Below are positions 57,901 through 64,000 of a DNA stretch of 64,000 nt, in pieces. The notes below the pieces were generated by a model. It searched no databases. It saw only the letters and a program-made list of their open reading frames with translations, and was not told the origin of the DNA. Source of the stretch: Pelodera strongyloides (Eukaryota; Nematoda; Chromadorea; Rhabditida; Rhabditidae); assembly GCA_036852015.1 (NCBI GenBank), contig JAANDG010000592.1:25234-89233 (forward strand), in the 5' to 3' direction. The stretch's first letter is position 1, and each line of letters starts with the position of its first letter. The position numbers were made by a program, and so were the translations under genes.

Positions 57901-59284
57901 ACACCCAAAGATGAAACTCGAGTGGTACGCGGAGAAATCCTGGCGCAACAATTTTGCTCGGCTAAAGGTAGTATGTACGATAATGCAAAAAAATCGATAA
58001 AGAACCAGACAAAAGGGATCGCTGCAACCGAGCATTCGCTTCGCCAGATTCTCGCTAAAGGGTGATCGTCATCGTACACTAGATCCTGGCGAGAGTCCGA
58101 TTGACAAGGTGTGCGGCGAGTGGTAGACGCGTCTGATTTTTTTAGATGTTCACAATCAGTTTTTCGTGTTGTATGTGGGAACCGTGATTAGTATGTAAAT
58201 GCTACACGGACGCAAATAGTGTGAGATCTTCCGCTGGCACACGGTATATTGGTGAAAGTAAAGCAGTACCAAAGTCCAAAATGCTTTTACCAAAAAACAA
58301 GGATATATTTTTTTCGATTGTAATCGCGAGGGACAAAAAAACAAAGGGAAAATATTTCATATCCACAAAAATATTTCTTGAAAAAGGCTATTTTAACTTC
58401 TGAAAGGGAGGGTGGTTTCCGTCTAAAAGATGTAATTTTGGTTATGTGAAAAGAGGACAATAATTTATCGTGGAAAAGAGTCCTTGAATGGAAAGTTTGG
58501 GTTCCATCATGTCTTAAATCTACAAAAAGAGGACAATATTTTGAATTGGATTCTATAAAAAGTGGACAACATTCTGCGTTTAACCTCAAACCAGGCACCA
58601 GGCCTTTTTAATACACAAACTGGCCATTTATTGTATGCCATTAGTTTTTAGTTTTTTTGCCACCGTGTAGGCAACTTATATTATTCTAAAAGCTGGTGCG
58701 ATCTCAACACCTGGACCTGGTAATGAGAAGAAGTTAGCAAATTCCTGGCAAAAAACTGGAATACTTATCGCATATAAGAAATGGCCATTTTGTGTATTAA
58801 AAAGGCCTGGTTTGAGTTTAAACGCAGAATGTTGTCCACTTTTTATAGAATCCAATTCAAAATATTGTCCTCTTTTTGTAGATTTAAGACATGATGGAAC
58901 CCAAACTTTCCATTCAAGGACTCTTTTCCAATTTTTAATTTTTCCGTAAATTGACACCGGAATGGTATTTTTCTAGGTGCTTTTTCATGTTTATGGATAA
59001 TTGAAGTAAAAAGGCGAATTTGAAGTGACTGCGATCCTTTAAAGTTGAAAACTCAATTTTTGTTTGTTTTTTTTTTATTCAGGAAGAGTGGCTTGGTTGA
59101 AAAATTCAACTGTACTGGAGAATCTACGACTCGATATCCAAACACCCCGGCTCCAACTGTGGAGCACGAACTCAGAATAGAGGGCGAATTAAAGGTTTAT
59201 GATGATAGTTTGTTGAGTTCGGCTGTTATCACAAAAAAGCTTTCTTTATGGATGTCAGTTTTTGCTTTATTTTATAAATGCTAG
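45917..59284 (+). CDS. gene B, cysteine-rich membrane-tethered protein family, seven exons
   Basis: Exons 45917-46037, 52896-53206, 54690-54770, 55471-55530, 55875-56042, 56205-56356 and 59083-59284 join to exactly 365 codons with every phase matching gene A. Exon 1 gives a signal peptide (VVLLLQLLLLHVNA) then CNTQP. Exon 2 has CILSEC, ECMEKIC, ECLDDC and PPC, and ends TLRISDELF as in gene A. Exons 3-6 carry REWRK, SGRGNITHC, WCNDK/CIRYYIQ and NACCF. Exon 7 has FNCTGES, ELRIEGEL and a hydrophobic end LSLWMSVFALFYKC, suggesting a GPI-attachment signal or short anchor. NYT, NKT, NIT and NGT may be glycosylated. Intron 1 is 6.9 kb and full of nested transposons; introns 2, 3 and 6 also hold elements. 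The splice sites are intact despite this load. No family recognised; expression is inferred only from conservation with gene A. Confidence 0.78.
46167..46349. mobile_element. TTAA MITE, family A, in gene B intron 1
   Basis: Left end TTCAAAGCGAAATACCGGGCG (TTAA mutated), right end CCGGCCGGTACTTCGCCTTAA. Its right TTAA is shared with the next, larger element. Confidence 0.82.
46346..47634. mobile_element. 1.29-kb TTAA palindromic element, family E
   Basis: TTAAAGGGATGGGTTGGCTAC at the left and GTAGTGAACCCATTCCTTTAA at the right. The outer arms share ACAAAATCACCTTGTTTTTATGC. Inner arms around 46770-46890 and 47440-47560 share AGGGAATAATTCAAGGAATA and CTAAGGAAGCTAAG in opposite orientation. The centre contains a second TTAA element at 46936-47388. 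No open frame resembles a transposase. Confidence 0.85.
46936..47388. mobile_element. TTAA MITE nested in family E element
   Basis: TTAAAGGGATACGTTCACTAG at the left, GAGGTGAACCTACCCCATTAA at the right, 453 bp. Inner arms GGAGAGCTTGCTCAAAAGGC and TTTTTGAGCAAGCTCTCCTAC. Related to family D at 26930 by its terminus. Confidence 0.8.
47635..48170. other. gene B intron 1 segment, no recognised element
   Basis: Begins AAAGCGAATATG, a terminus-like word also found right after the element ending at 44192, then AT-rich DNA with a short GA run near 47990. Confidence 0.4.
48171..48721. mobile_element. AGGCCGTTTTCACC element in gene B intron 1
   Basis: AGGCCGTTTTCACCAACATT at the left and the reverse complement at the right, flanked on both sides by CTG. 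551 bp. Subterminal AAAGGTACTT / AAGTACCTTTTT words recur in both orientations. Confidence 0.85.
49088..49888 (-). pseudogene. DIRS-like pol continuation: RNase H and C-terminal region, frameshifted
   Basis: Resumes the RNase H interrupted by the insertion (GVVVYG ... ASSTEREIRAV ... FQLDSSSAV ... NKEADTMSR). At about 49548 one extra base throws the frame; the following region (DDWGVNAATF, DMFADNKNAKC, VPPPILIPRVI) continues in another frame to 49088. It resembles the post-RNase H domain conserved in DIRS-group and some Gypsy-group pols. Not translatable as it stands. Confidence 0.75.
49880..49888. repeat. 9-bp target-site duplication, left
   Basis: CCCCCATAC, identical to 50498-50506 across the Foldback-like insertion, inside the RNase H coding region. 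Confidence 0.93.
49889..50497. mobile_element. Foldback/Mutator-like element with minisatellite inverted repeats
   Basis: A 609-bp insertion. Both ends read inward GGCTTATTGGATAATACACC, then an array of about 10-bp TTGGACACCC units (about 49909-50025 and 50378-50475). The inverted repeats total about 145 bp per side. Flanked by a perfect 9-bp duplication. The 350-bp centre holds a minus-strand frame (PGRMPITKKRILVFKKKYKK...) that could be captured sequence but has no proven function. Drosophila Foldback elements likewise combine tandem-repeat inverted termini with 9-bp duplications, and Mutator-group elements make 8-11 bp duplications. Confidence 0.9.
50484..51956 (-). CDS. DIRS-like pol: reverse transcriptase and start of RNase H
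   Basis: An RT of the DIRS group: WCSPLLVAEN, KPRLILDLSYLN, TKFDFMSGFHH, AMPFGLSPAPWIFSK and the catalytic YLDD (51018-51029), then the connection region with LEWLGYLIN. RNase H begins at RTDAS close to the end, where the frame runs into the terminal repeat of the 49889-50497 insertion and stops. The continuation lies at 49545-49888. The first part overlaps gag; a start cannot be chosen, since the most upstream codon is GTG. Confidence 0.82.
   Translation of the reverse strand: MIALSNKCCWLQLCLETSGGRGRDLLHRSGLSGPFNKGVQYRQPVPPLTMPSGGSLGNSEQGWTADQQLLDQCRAFLSFRPPPVPCATSAASVDTQLGLVPLQDRSSKFLYDSVANSINFWKSIDCGAFLLKVIESGYPLCFEKPFDDSVAWEKNRPSVDKWKNFVSGEIHKWLDSGVIVECTRQELRWCSPLLVAENSQKPRLILDLSYLNEFLSKTHFKYEDIRTIWDLLPENGYLTKFDFMSGFHHVKIAKSDQALLGFQWDCGAGDRFYHFIAMPFGLSPAPWIFSKLFRPLVKKWRSQAIPVILYLDDGLLFCESEEKSNWASKIVQNDLQAAGVKLAVEKCVWTPVQSLEWLGYLINLKSGTVSVSERRVKSALRKLEVLLAAKIPSVLDRQRFLGSVISMYVVIPESVLMSRNVSWTVGDAQRRGNSRSTTIAVRSGEDEELKWWAERLKDSPEASLPFGKAGKSDLLVRTDASATGMGGLIG
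50498..50506. repeat. 9-bp target-site duplication, right
   Basis: CCCCCATAC, the second copy. Removing one copy plus the insertion would leave the RNase H frame uninterrupted. Confidence 0.93.
51637..52278 (-). CDS. DIRS-like gag protein with zinc knuckle
   Basis: About 213 residues from the ATG at 52278 (MSEPAID). A Glu/Ala/Lys-rich N-terminal half is followed by GRKRQRSPSPVR, likely a basic nucleic-acid-binding or nuclear targeting segment, and a C-terminal CYKCRQRGHTARTC knuckle (CX2CX4HX4C). The stop follows within ten residues of the knuckle. It would package element RNA. It overlaps the pol frame by about 320 nt in a different frame, so pol could be made by frameshifting or from its own start. 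An upstream in-frame extension to 52347 exists but reads as UTR. Confidence 0.75.
   Translation of the reverse strand: MSEPAIDPAAELLASLQQKVLTHSKKQAEISLLTSPPLGLTSPMYVSLAEQNCSAIKILLNSDCSAHADVQKVVKLLADRNVFLKAAEKNPELWEAQAAAEKLKAFGCDSTVQQMLLASTLFGDLGRKRQRSPSPVRAERPFQQRGTVPATCAPTDNAIWRELGELRTRMDSRPTTARPMSRFSQFPPAAGPLCYKCRQRGHTARTCTSARSV
53279..53587. mobile_element. TTAA MITE, family F, in gene B intron 2
   Basis: TTAAAGCGGTATTGTACCTC at the left and AAGGTACAATACCGCTTTAA at the right, 309 bp. Shares its right TTAA with the next element. Confidence 0.85.
53584..53743. mobile_element. TTAA MITE, family A, middle of a three-element run
   Basis: TTAAAGCGAAATAAGAGGCGG at the left and CCAGCCGGTATTTCGCTTTAA at the right, 160 bp. 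Both TTAAs are shared with neighbouring elements. Confidence 0.85.
53740..54398. mobile_element. TTAA palindromic element, family G, carrying a Helitron
   Basis: TTAAAGGGTCAGGCCCATTT at the left and the reverse complement at the right. Inner arms CAGTTGTCACGCCCCTTCGC / GGGCCGTGACAACTGCG. Without the Helitron at 54089-54329 it is 418 bp. Confidence 0.88.
54089..54329 (+). mobile_element. non-autonomous Helitron with verified empty site
   Basis: Starts TCTATCTTCTTATTTTATAA and ends GCGGCGTGAGCCGACTGG (hairpin then CTGG). Flanks are ...CCTACTA and TATTTGAC..., while the uninterrupted family G copy at 52770 reads CCTACTATATTTGACAT. So the insertion fell exactly between A and T with no duplication, as expected of Helitrons. 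241 bp, no coding capacity. Confidence 0.88.
54785..54928. mobile_element. right half of a TTAA element related to 62699-63264
   Basis: Contains ATGTACAAACTAAATATCATTCAG and ends GACGCGACCCTTTAA. Lies just after gene B exon 3. No left half seen. Confidence 0.5.
54948..55453. mobile_element. palindromic repeat R with internal element S, gene B intron 3
   Basis: Outer region with GATATGGCCCCGATC and ATCGGGGCC words, ending ATCGGGGTTTTCACTTTCCC. The inner palindrome (about 55082-55380) has CAAATGCCTGTCCATGTTC / GAACATGGACAGGCATTTG arms and a loop with four GGATCTATTTCAAA-type repeats. A short R derivative sits at 39299 in gene A intron 6. Confidence 0.6.
56357..57457. other. gene B intron 6 segment, nothing recognised
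   Basis: AT-rich. No MITE ends, no exon-like frame with both splice sites. Confidence 0.45.
57458..57752 (+). mobile_element. tRNA-derived SINE with 12-bp target duplications
   Basis: ACTTGTTAATTC at 57458-57469 and 57741-57752 flank a 271-bp body. The head (57474-57548) has TAGTCGCCTAGTGGGTAGCG as A-box and GGGGGTTCCATCCC as a near-consensus B-box, with tRNA-like arms. The body contains AAACCACCGAGCGCCGTAAG and ends near CTTTTTAA without a long A tail. It would be retrotransposed by a LINE not seen here. Lies in gene B intron 6. Confidence 0.8.
58437..58945. repeat. inverted repeat in gene B intron 6
   Basis: Arms of about 170-190 bp (about 58450-58640 and 58760-58945) share GAGTCCTTGAATGGAAAGTT, TTGAATTGGATTCTATAAAAA and AAAAAGGCCTGG in opposite orientation. 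It appears to be the inside of the element whose right end is at 58975-59042; the left TTAA end is not found. Confidence 0.7.
58975..59042. mobile_element. right terminus of a TTAA family H element
   Basis: GAATTTGAAGTGACTGCGATCCTTTAA, matching the inverted left terminus at 63828. It ends 40 bp before gene B's last exon, within the likely branch-point region. Confidence 0.7.
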
Positions 59285-59569
59285 TTTAATGGCATTTTAC
59301 GCTGGTGTCGTTTTTTGTACAGATAAAATGTCTTCTAAACTATTTAAGAAGGCAAAGAGTATAATTTTACACACATAATTTTTCTAATGAAGTTTTTTCC
59401 TTTTTGTTATTATCACTTAATCATTAGTGTCTTTGTTTTTCGCTTTTTTTTCTGTTGATTGGTGCTGCTTCTTTCTTAAATTTTGCGAATTTCTTTGTTG
59501 TACGAGTTGTGAATAAATATTTTACGTGGTAGAGTAATATTTTACACAATTCAACAGCGGGCATCTTTA

Positions 59570-59859
59570 TGGGGTCTCGATGTATGGCAAAAACAGCGCA
59601 TTTTGCTTCCAAGTATCAAATGTGCATCTCGTGTACGATTTTGCATACACCTTTGAAAGTTAGAAAATGCACCATTGATAATACTAGAGGAGGCGAAAAT
59701 GCACAGTTTATGCACGCTCGAAAAAAATAGTCCTCGGGCTACCGCCGCGGGACCATTTTTTGGCGGCCTGTAGATGTTCTCGTGTAGTGCCAATCTACGG
59801 TAATTAAAGCCATACTTGGAAGCAAAATTCGGCAATTTTTGCCATACATCGAGACCCCA
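59570..59859. mobile_element. TGGGGTCTCG MITE, complete
   Basis: TGGGGTCTCGATGTATGGCA at the left and the reverse complement at the right, flanked by TTA on each side (3-bp duplication, as in Harbinger-type elements). 290 bp. A partial copy lies upstream of gene A at 35853. Confidence 0.8.
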
Positions 59860-59874
59860 TTATGCAAGGTCAAA

Positions 59875-60060
59875 TTCAAATTAAAAGTTTGCTTATAACA
59901 TGTTCCGCAGAGGTCCTGAGCACAGGCGACGAGTTCCAGATGGCAAATTGCTCAACACCTTCAGGCTAGAGCCAGAAGAGAGCGCCCATAATTACCTCGC
60001 CGGTTGGTGGTTGTCACGGGCTCATACGGGACCAGTAATCGAACTCGCGTCGATTGTGTT
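59875..60060 (+). repeat. dispersed repeat P, plus-strand copy
   Basis: GCTTATAACATGTTCCGCAG through GACGAGTTCCAGATGGCAAA to CTCGCCGGTTGGTGGTTGTC, colinear with the minus-strand copy at 2935-3150 and extending further. Confidence 0.6.
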
Positions 60061-60440
60061 AGAGACGAATCCGCTGCCACTCGGCCCCGATCAAATATTT
60101 CTGTTGTATAATGGAGTAGGGAATTTGTTTATTTACTAACATAGAAATTGATCGAAAGGTTCGAAAAACTGTAGCTACATGTAAATATTTTTTTATACGA
60201 CTATAAGCGCATAACGGGAAAGTTGGGATACACATAAAACACATCTCAGATAAAACACATATAAGATCCCTTGTGTTGTCAATTTTGGTTGGGTTTATGC
60301 TCGAAACAAATGAAAAAGAAAATAGTATCAACTTTGTAATTATATCACCCACAAAGCTAGTGCCACTACCGTGTAACCGTGCGAAGATTTTCCAACGTCA
60401 CGCGAAATAAATACTATCTATTCTACTGGGTTAGCCTGTT

Positions 60441-60569
60441 AGCCATGTTCACCATTCAGATTCCCTCGGGAAAATAGTCCCTGGGGACAGAAAATAGCAT
60501 TCTAATGTGAGAGACGCAGAGAAAAAGATGGGGAATTCCCCACGGGGAATTGATTGGTGAATATGACCT
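60441..60569. mobile_element. MITE, AGGCCATATTCACC family
   Basis: AGCCATGTTCACCATTCAGA at the left, ATTGGTGAATATGACCT then CAG at the right. Internal GAAAATAGCATTCTAATGTG matches 43136. Confidence 0.75.
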
Positions 60570-60922
60570 CAGAAGCAATATTCAATGTGAATAGAGATGC
60601 AGTCAAAATCAGGTATTCATGTCAATATGTCAAGGACACGTGCGCGTTCGCTATTATCTAGGGGAATGTAAAGCAGTAAGCTTTCTGTACAAGAACGCTG
60701 GCTACTGCGATAGGTGGTAGTAAAAAGGGACCGAGTAGACTAACACAATATATATAACCGACATAATTCGAATAAAAAAGCCTGATTGCAAGTAATCCCT
60801 GATAATCGAAATGAATGGTTGCATCCTCCTTGCTTACAAAAGAACTTCACTCGTAAACATTTAACGAGACTGAAGAAGGGTGCTAATTGTTCGCAAGTGA
60901 GCAGCAAACGTACATTATTAGG

Positions 60923-61113
60923 TCATAGTTCCTCGGCATTTGTCACAGCACTCGCTTTTAAATTTTCATCTTCAACTGGAGTGTCGGCTACAACACTAAT
61001 GTTCCCCACTTATCCAATGACGTCCTCGAAGAAAGCGTCCGCTTCGGAGGCCAGGATTCTGAGGTGTTGATCCTGGATCCCTGATGGGCACACAACGATT
61101 TGGCCTAAATGTT
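60923..61113 (-). pseudogene. possible coding fragment, unknown product
   Basis: A minus-strand frame reads IVVCPSGIQDQHLRILASEA and, further on, ADTPVEDENLKASAVTNAEEL then TGA, with one TAA (61010-61012) inside. The composition is protein-like, but a second frame is also open over much of it and no homology is recognised. Could be a decayed exon or chance. Confidence 0.25.
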
Positions 61114-61210
61114 AACGTATCCCCAGTTACAGTATTACTCAAATATAGTTAAAGCCACGAGAATTTCATATCAATAGAAAATGTACAACAAAATGGTACT
61201 ACCCTCATAC

Positions 61211-61333
61211 TTCACAACCTCCAGCACACTTCATACCATACACTGGTAAACAATTTTCACCTTTTCCCGCAAACATCTTTGAATACATCACAGCGCCTTC
61301 GAGTATTTCGTCACTCGTGGTCAACAATGAAAT
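61211..61333 (-). CDS. possible internal exon with Cys motif
   Basis: The minus strand reads AATTCCAG acceptor, 41 codons (ISLLTTSDEILEG ... ENCLPVYGMKCAGGCE), GTATGAGG donor. Only one of the three frames is open. No phase-compatible neighbour established; a decayed coding stretch follows at 61113-60923. Confidence 0.4.
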
Positions 61334-61410
61334 CTGGAATTTTATTGGAATAAAAAGAAACTGAGAATTGCAGATGACAGGGTGAGCTATACTGATCTAG
61401 GTGTATACTA

Positions 61411-61656
61411 CCAGACGGCTATCGCCGCCTGGGGCCACCTTTCAATTCAATGTAGGCGATTCTCCGAAGTATTCACGAAAAAGGTCATAATTAAATGAAA
61501 CGTCTGGAGCGTATGTTCCAAAACTCTTGTACTAGGATTCAAATGCTCTAATTTTGGAGAGTTGTGAAAAGTTTGAATATTTATACCCAACTCCTGAAAT
61601 GTAGAAAAAACATTGTGCACAAACAAACTCGTCTCCTCTATATAATAAGATATATA
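61411..61656 (-). mobile_element. non-autonomous Helitron
   Basis: The minus-strand 3' end GGCGGCGATAGCCGTCTGG (hairpin plus CTGG, then T) and 5' region ATATCTTATTATATAGAGGAG match the copies at 42904 and 54089. The exact 5' TC is not clear. Confidence 0.6.
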
Positions 61657-61732
61657 ATAACCTCCAAATCTAAACACCAGACACCAGAAACTTGAACTTG
61701 TCACTCTATGTTCACACTCGATCTGCACTACA

Positions 61733-61870
61733 ACGTGAAACTCCGCGCCATCGCCGGGCACAAAGAGGGTCCGCCACAGGGGCGCGGCGCACACCCCCAC
61801 TCCCTAGAGTGCGCGGCGGGGGCGCCAGGAGTGCATTTACGAAATATGGCGCAGCAGGCGCACCTCTGAT
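61733..61870. repeat. dispersed GC-rich repeat Q, second copy
   Basis: CGTGAAACTCCGCGCCATCG, GGTCCGCCACAGGGGCGCGG and TGCGCGGCGGGGGCGCCAGG parallel the copy at 11888. The stretch 61871-62698 beyond it has no gene; 62120-62195 matches the centre of the 17.8-kb inverted repeat. Confidence 0.6.
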
Positions 61871-62698
61871 GTACTTTCCGCGCCCTTAAACATGTACCTG
61901 TTTCTAACAAAAGCGAATAAATAAGGTTAGACTCATCTTATTCTCACACGCGTCACAGTAATAAATGCAAGTTATGCGCCTAGTTCGTTTGTGAATTTAG
62001 CCACTGACGTTATACTGGGCCTGGGCGCGCTTATGTATGTTAGTGTCCGATAATGTCCAGCTACCGGCTACCGGGTTTGTAGTACTCGGCTAATACACGC
62101 TCTTGGTAAAAGTCGCACAAATCCTACTTTTGTGTCCCATCTCCCCTTAATTTGATCTGATTTCTTTTTCAAACATTTTATTCTGTGTTGACGTTTGCGC
62201 ATCTCTCTCATGCAATAAATTATTGTGGTCATCACCAATTACAGTGCCGCCTGAAAGATCCTAGAGCTTTCCGAGTGGTGGTGTTCGGTTTTGATCGGCC
62301 TCTCATCAGTTCCCAATCCCAGTAATCATTCATTCCAGCTTACCGTTGTAATAGATTATACCATGCAAAAGTACTCGCAGAAAAATAGACTTAAACGTTT
62401 TCATTTGGTAGATTCAAGCCATAAGTCGATCACCCAGTGTTTCGCTCTCGCGCACAATATATGAAAGGTGGTGTAGAAAAAAACGAGCAAAACGTATTAA
62501 ATTTTATGCACCGAACTCACATTCACATTTCCAACATAAAACTCGAGCCTTCGCATAGTTTCTTTCCTCCACCAAGGTTACTTCGCCTGCACCTCCATAC
62601 GCGAAGATCAAACTAAAAAAGAACGACAATGAGATAAAAAAAAGCAAACTATATGGTTCTGAAGAGGATTCTTAACGCGGCAACAGTATGGTGTATGT

Positions 62699-63264
62699 TT
62701 AAAGGGTCAGGCCCACCGATGTAAACCTATATTTATTATTTGTTCATAATTCATAAAAAGGTATTTATTATAATGTATACAAACTAAATAATATTCAGTT
62801 TTGCCATGGGGAAGTTTTTCCGGTGAGCTTTCCTTACGGAAGGTACCGTAGACAGGCCTTGGGTTACTTGGATTTGGATAAAAGAAAGTTTAAAACATTT
62901 TTAAGGAAGTTAAAACATTTCCACAGTGCCGTAGTTGTTTGATTATATTAGTCCTGCGGCGAAACACAAGAGAGTATGCTGAATAAAGAGGCACCCGCCG
63001 TCTAAGAAGACACATATGCAGATGAGAGTCCATCAGTCCAGACAACGAGGCACTTCCAAAAAAAAACAAGACGAACAAAAACATGCATACATCTTTAAAC
63101 AAAGATGAGACTATGGTACCTTCCGTAAGGAAAGCTCACCGGAAAAACTTCCACTTGGTAAAACTGAATAATATTTAGTTTTTATATCTTATAATAAATA
63201 CCCTTTTTATGAAATATGAACAAATAATAAATATAGGTTTATATCGGTGGGCCTGACCCTTTAA
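62699..63264. mobile_element. TTAA element with long inverted termini (family G-like ends)
   Basis: TTAAAGGGTCAGGCCCACCG at the left and its reverse complement at the right. Arms of about 150 bp share AAACTGAATAATATT and CCTTCCGTAAGGAAAGCTCACCGG. The centre, about 62855-63105, is unique. 566 bp. Confidence 0.85.
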
Positions 63265-63420
63265 GTTTATGTGTGATGAGTATACGTCTGAACTCTGAAA
63301 AAAAACATATTGAATTGGAAATTATATAAAGTAACAATTTTCTTTACCAGTTTGCTAAATAACACCAGCAACCAAATGACACTAGCGATATGTATTTGCA
63401 GAAATACAAGGTCACGAAAA

Positions 63421-63449
63421 AAAGCCCCCCCCCCTCCCCCCCCCCCCGT
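63421..63449. repeat. poly-C run
   Basis: A long C tract interrupted by one or two T. Likely to be length-polymorphic and a source of sequencing error. Confidence 0.85.
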
Positions 63450-63827
63450 GGTAAAGGAGGAGGCTCACGAGATCTAAGTAAGTGTACGATTTCCTTCTTC
63501 TTATCGATATATGATGGTATTTGCTTCCAATAAACTGCCTTATGAAGCAAAAGCTTTTAACTAGAAGGAATAAATCTATATAATGCTTAGTATTCTATCA
63601 AAATTCTTGACCGTAGTCTTTGTGTCCAGCGGGTATCTGGCTCTTCTTATGGTATGTCTCCCTGCGGGTATCTAGCTATAGTTGCATCCTTATTTTCTTA
63701 TTTTGAGTCCACTACCCTCGGGACACACACACTTAGAAAGGGTATGGTGAAGAATTTTTTAAAATCCTAAGCATTATATTGATTTATTTCTTCAGATTAA
63801 AAGCGTTTGCTTTATAAGGCATGTTCC

Positions 63828-64000
63828 TTAAAGGATCGCAGTCACTTCAAATTCGTATTTTTACTTCAATTAAACATAAAAAGGTACATAGAAAAATACA
63901 TTTACTGTGTCAATTTACTGAAAATTTAACACAGGGAAAGAAATCCCCTCGGTTGTGTTTTGATAACGTACACTATAAGAACGACAACTGAGACAGTAGA
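63828..64000. mobile_element. left part of a TTAA family H element, cut by the window end
   Basis: TTAAAGGATCGCAGTCACTTC and a subterminal TTTTTACTTCAATTAAACAT that mirrors 58975-59042. Confidence 0.7.

Overview
The window is from a eukaryotic, almost certainly invertebrate metazoan, nuclear genome. It has spliced genes with AT-rich introns whose 3' splice sites are short TTTCAG or TTTAG types, long GT, CA, CT and AT microsatellites, a tRNA-derived SINE, non-autonomous Helitrons, a DIRS-type and a Penelope-like retroelement, and dozens of palindromic MITEs. Three short interstitial TTAGGC/GCCTAA tracts recall the nematode telomere unit, but that is too little to name the host.

Two gene types can be assembled by eye with every splice phase consistent. 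(1) At 29.3-32.0 kb on the plus strand, five exons give a 178-residue protein with four hydrophobic segments. (2) From 33.8 to 59.3 kb there is a small family of cysteine-rich secreted or membrane-tethered proteins. Gene A (36311-39860) and gene B (45917-59284) share a seven-exon structure: signal-peptide exon, large Cys-rich exon, four small exons, and a terminal exon whose end encodes a hydrophobic tail. Gene A has a 41-bp deletion in the last exon that replaces the tail. A third copy, C, on the minus strand (33859-35103) keeps only the last three exons. The family is not recognised. The exon architecture is the main biological novelty here.

Layout. 0-11 kb: no gene seen; MITEs and dispersed repeats, with one possible exon at 10.5 kb. 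11.8-17.5 kb: CA and CT microsatellites bracketing a decayed Penelope-like element (minus strand) whose GIY-YIG endonuclease lies N-terminal to the reverse transcriptase with a CxC linker, the permuted Naiad-type order; a hammerhead-like sequence sits in its 3' region. 17.8-18.9 kb: a near-perfect 400-bp inverted repeat whose arms each carry a tRNA-like sequence. 19-29 kb: MITEs and CT tracts. 29.3-32.0 kb: four-TM gene. 33.8-40 kb: copy C and gene A with an inverted duplication of the terminal exon. 40-45.9 kb: MITEs, two orphan exons, one Helitron. 45.9-59.3 kb: gene B; its 6.9-kb first intron holds a 1.3-kb palindromic element and a MITE split by a DIRS-like retroelement that is itself split by a Foldback-like element with 9-bp target duplications. 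57.5 kb: a tRNA-derived SINE with 12-bp target duplications. 60-64 kb: further MITEs, a Helitron and possible minus-strand exons.

Most MITEs fall into two groups. One is bounded by TTAA with TTAAAG... termini, resembling T2/Kolobok-type elements. The other starts AGGCC and is flanked by 3-bp CTG or CAG. The TTAA elements repeatedly sit end to end sharing one TTAA.
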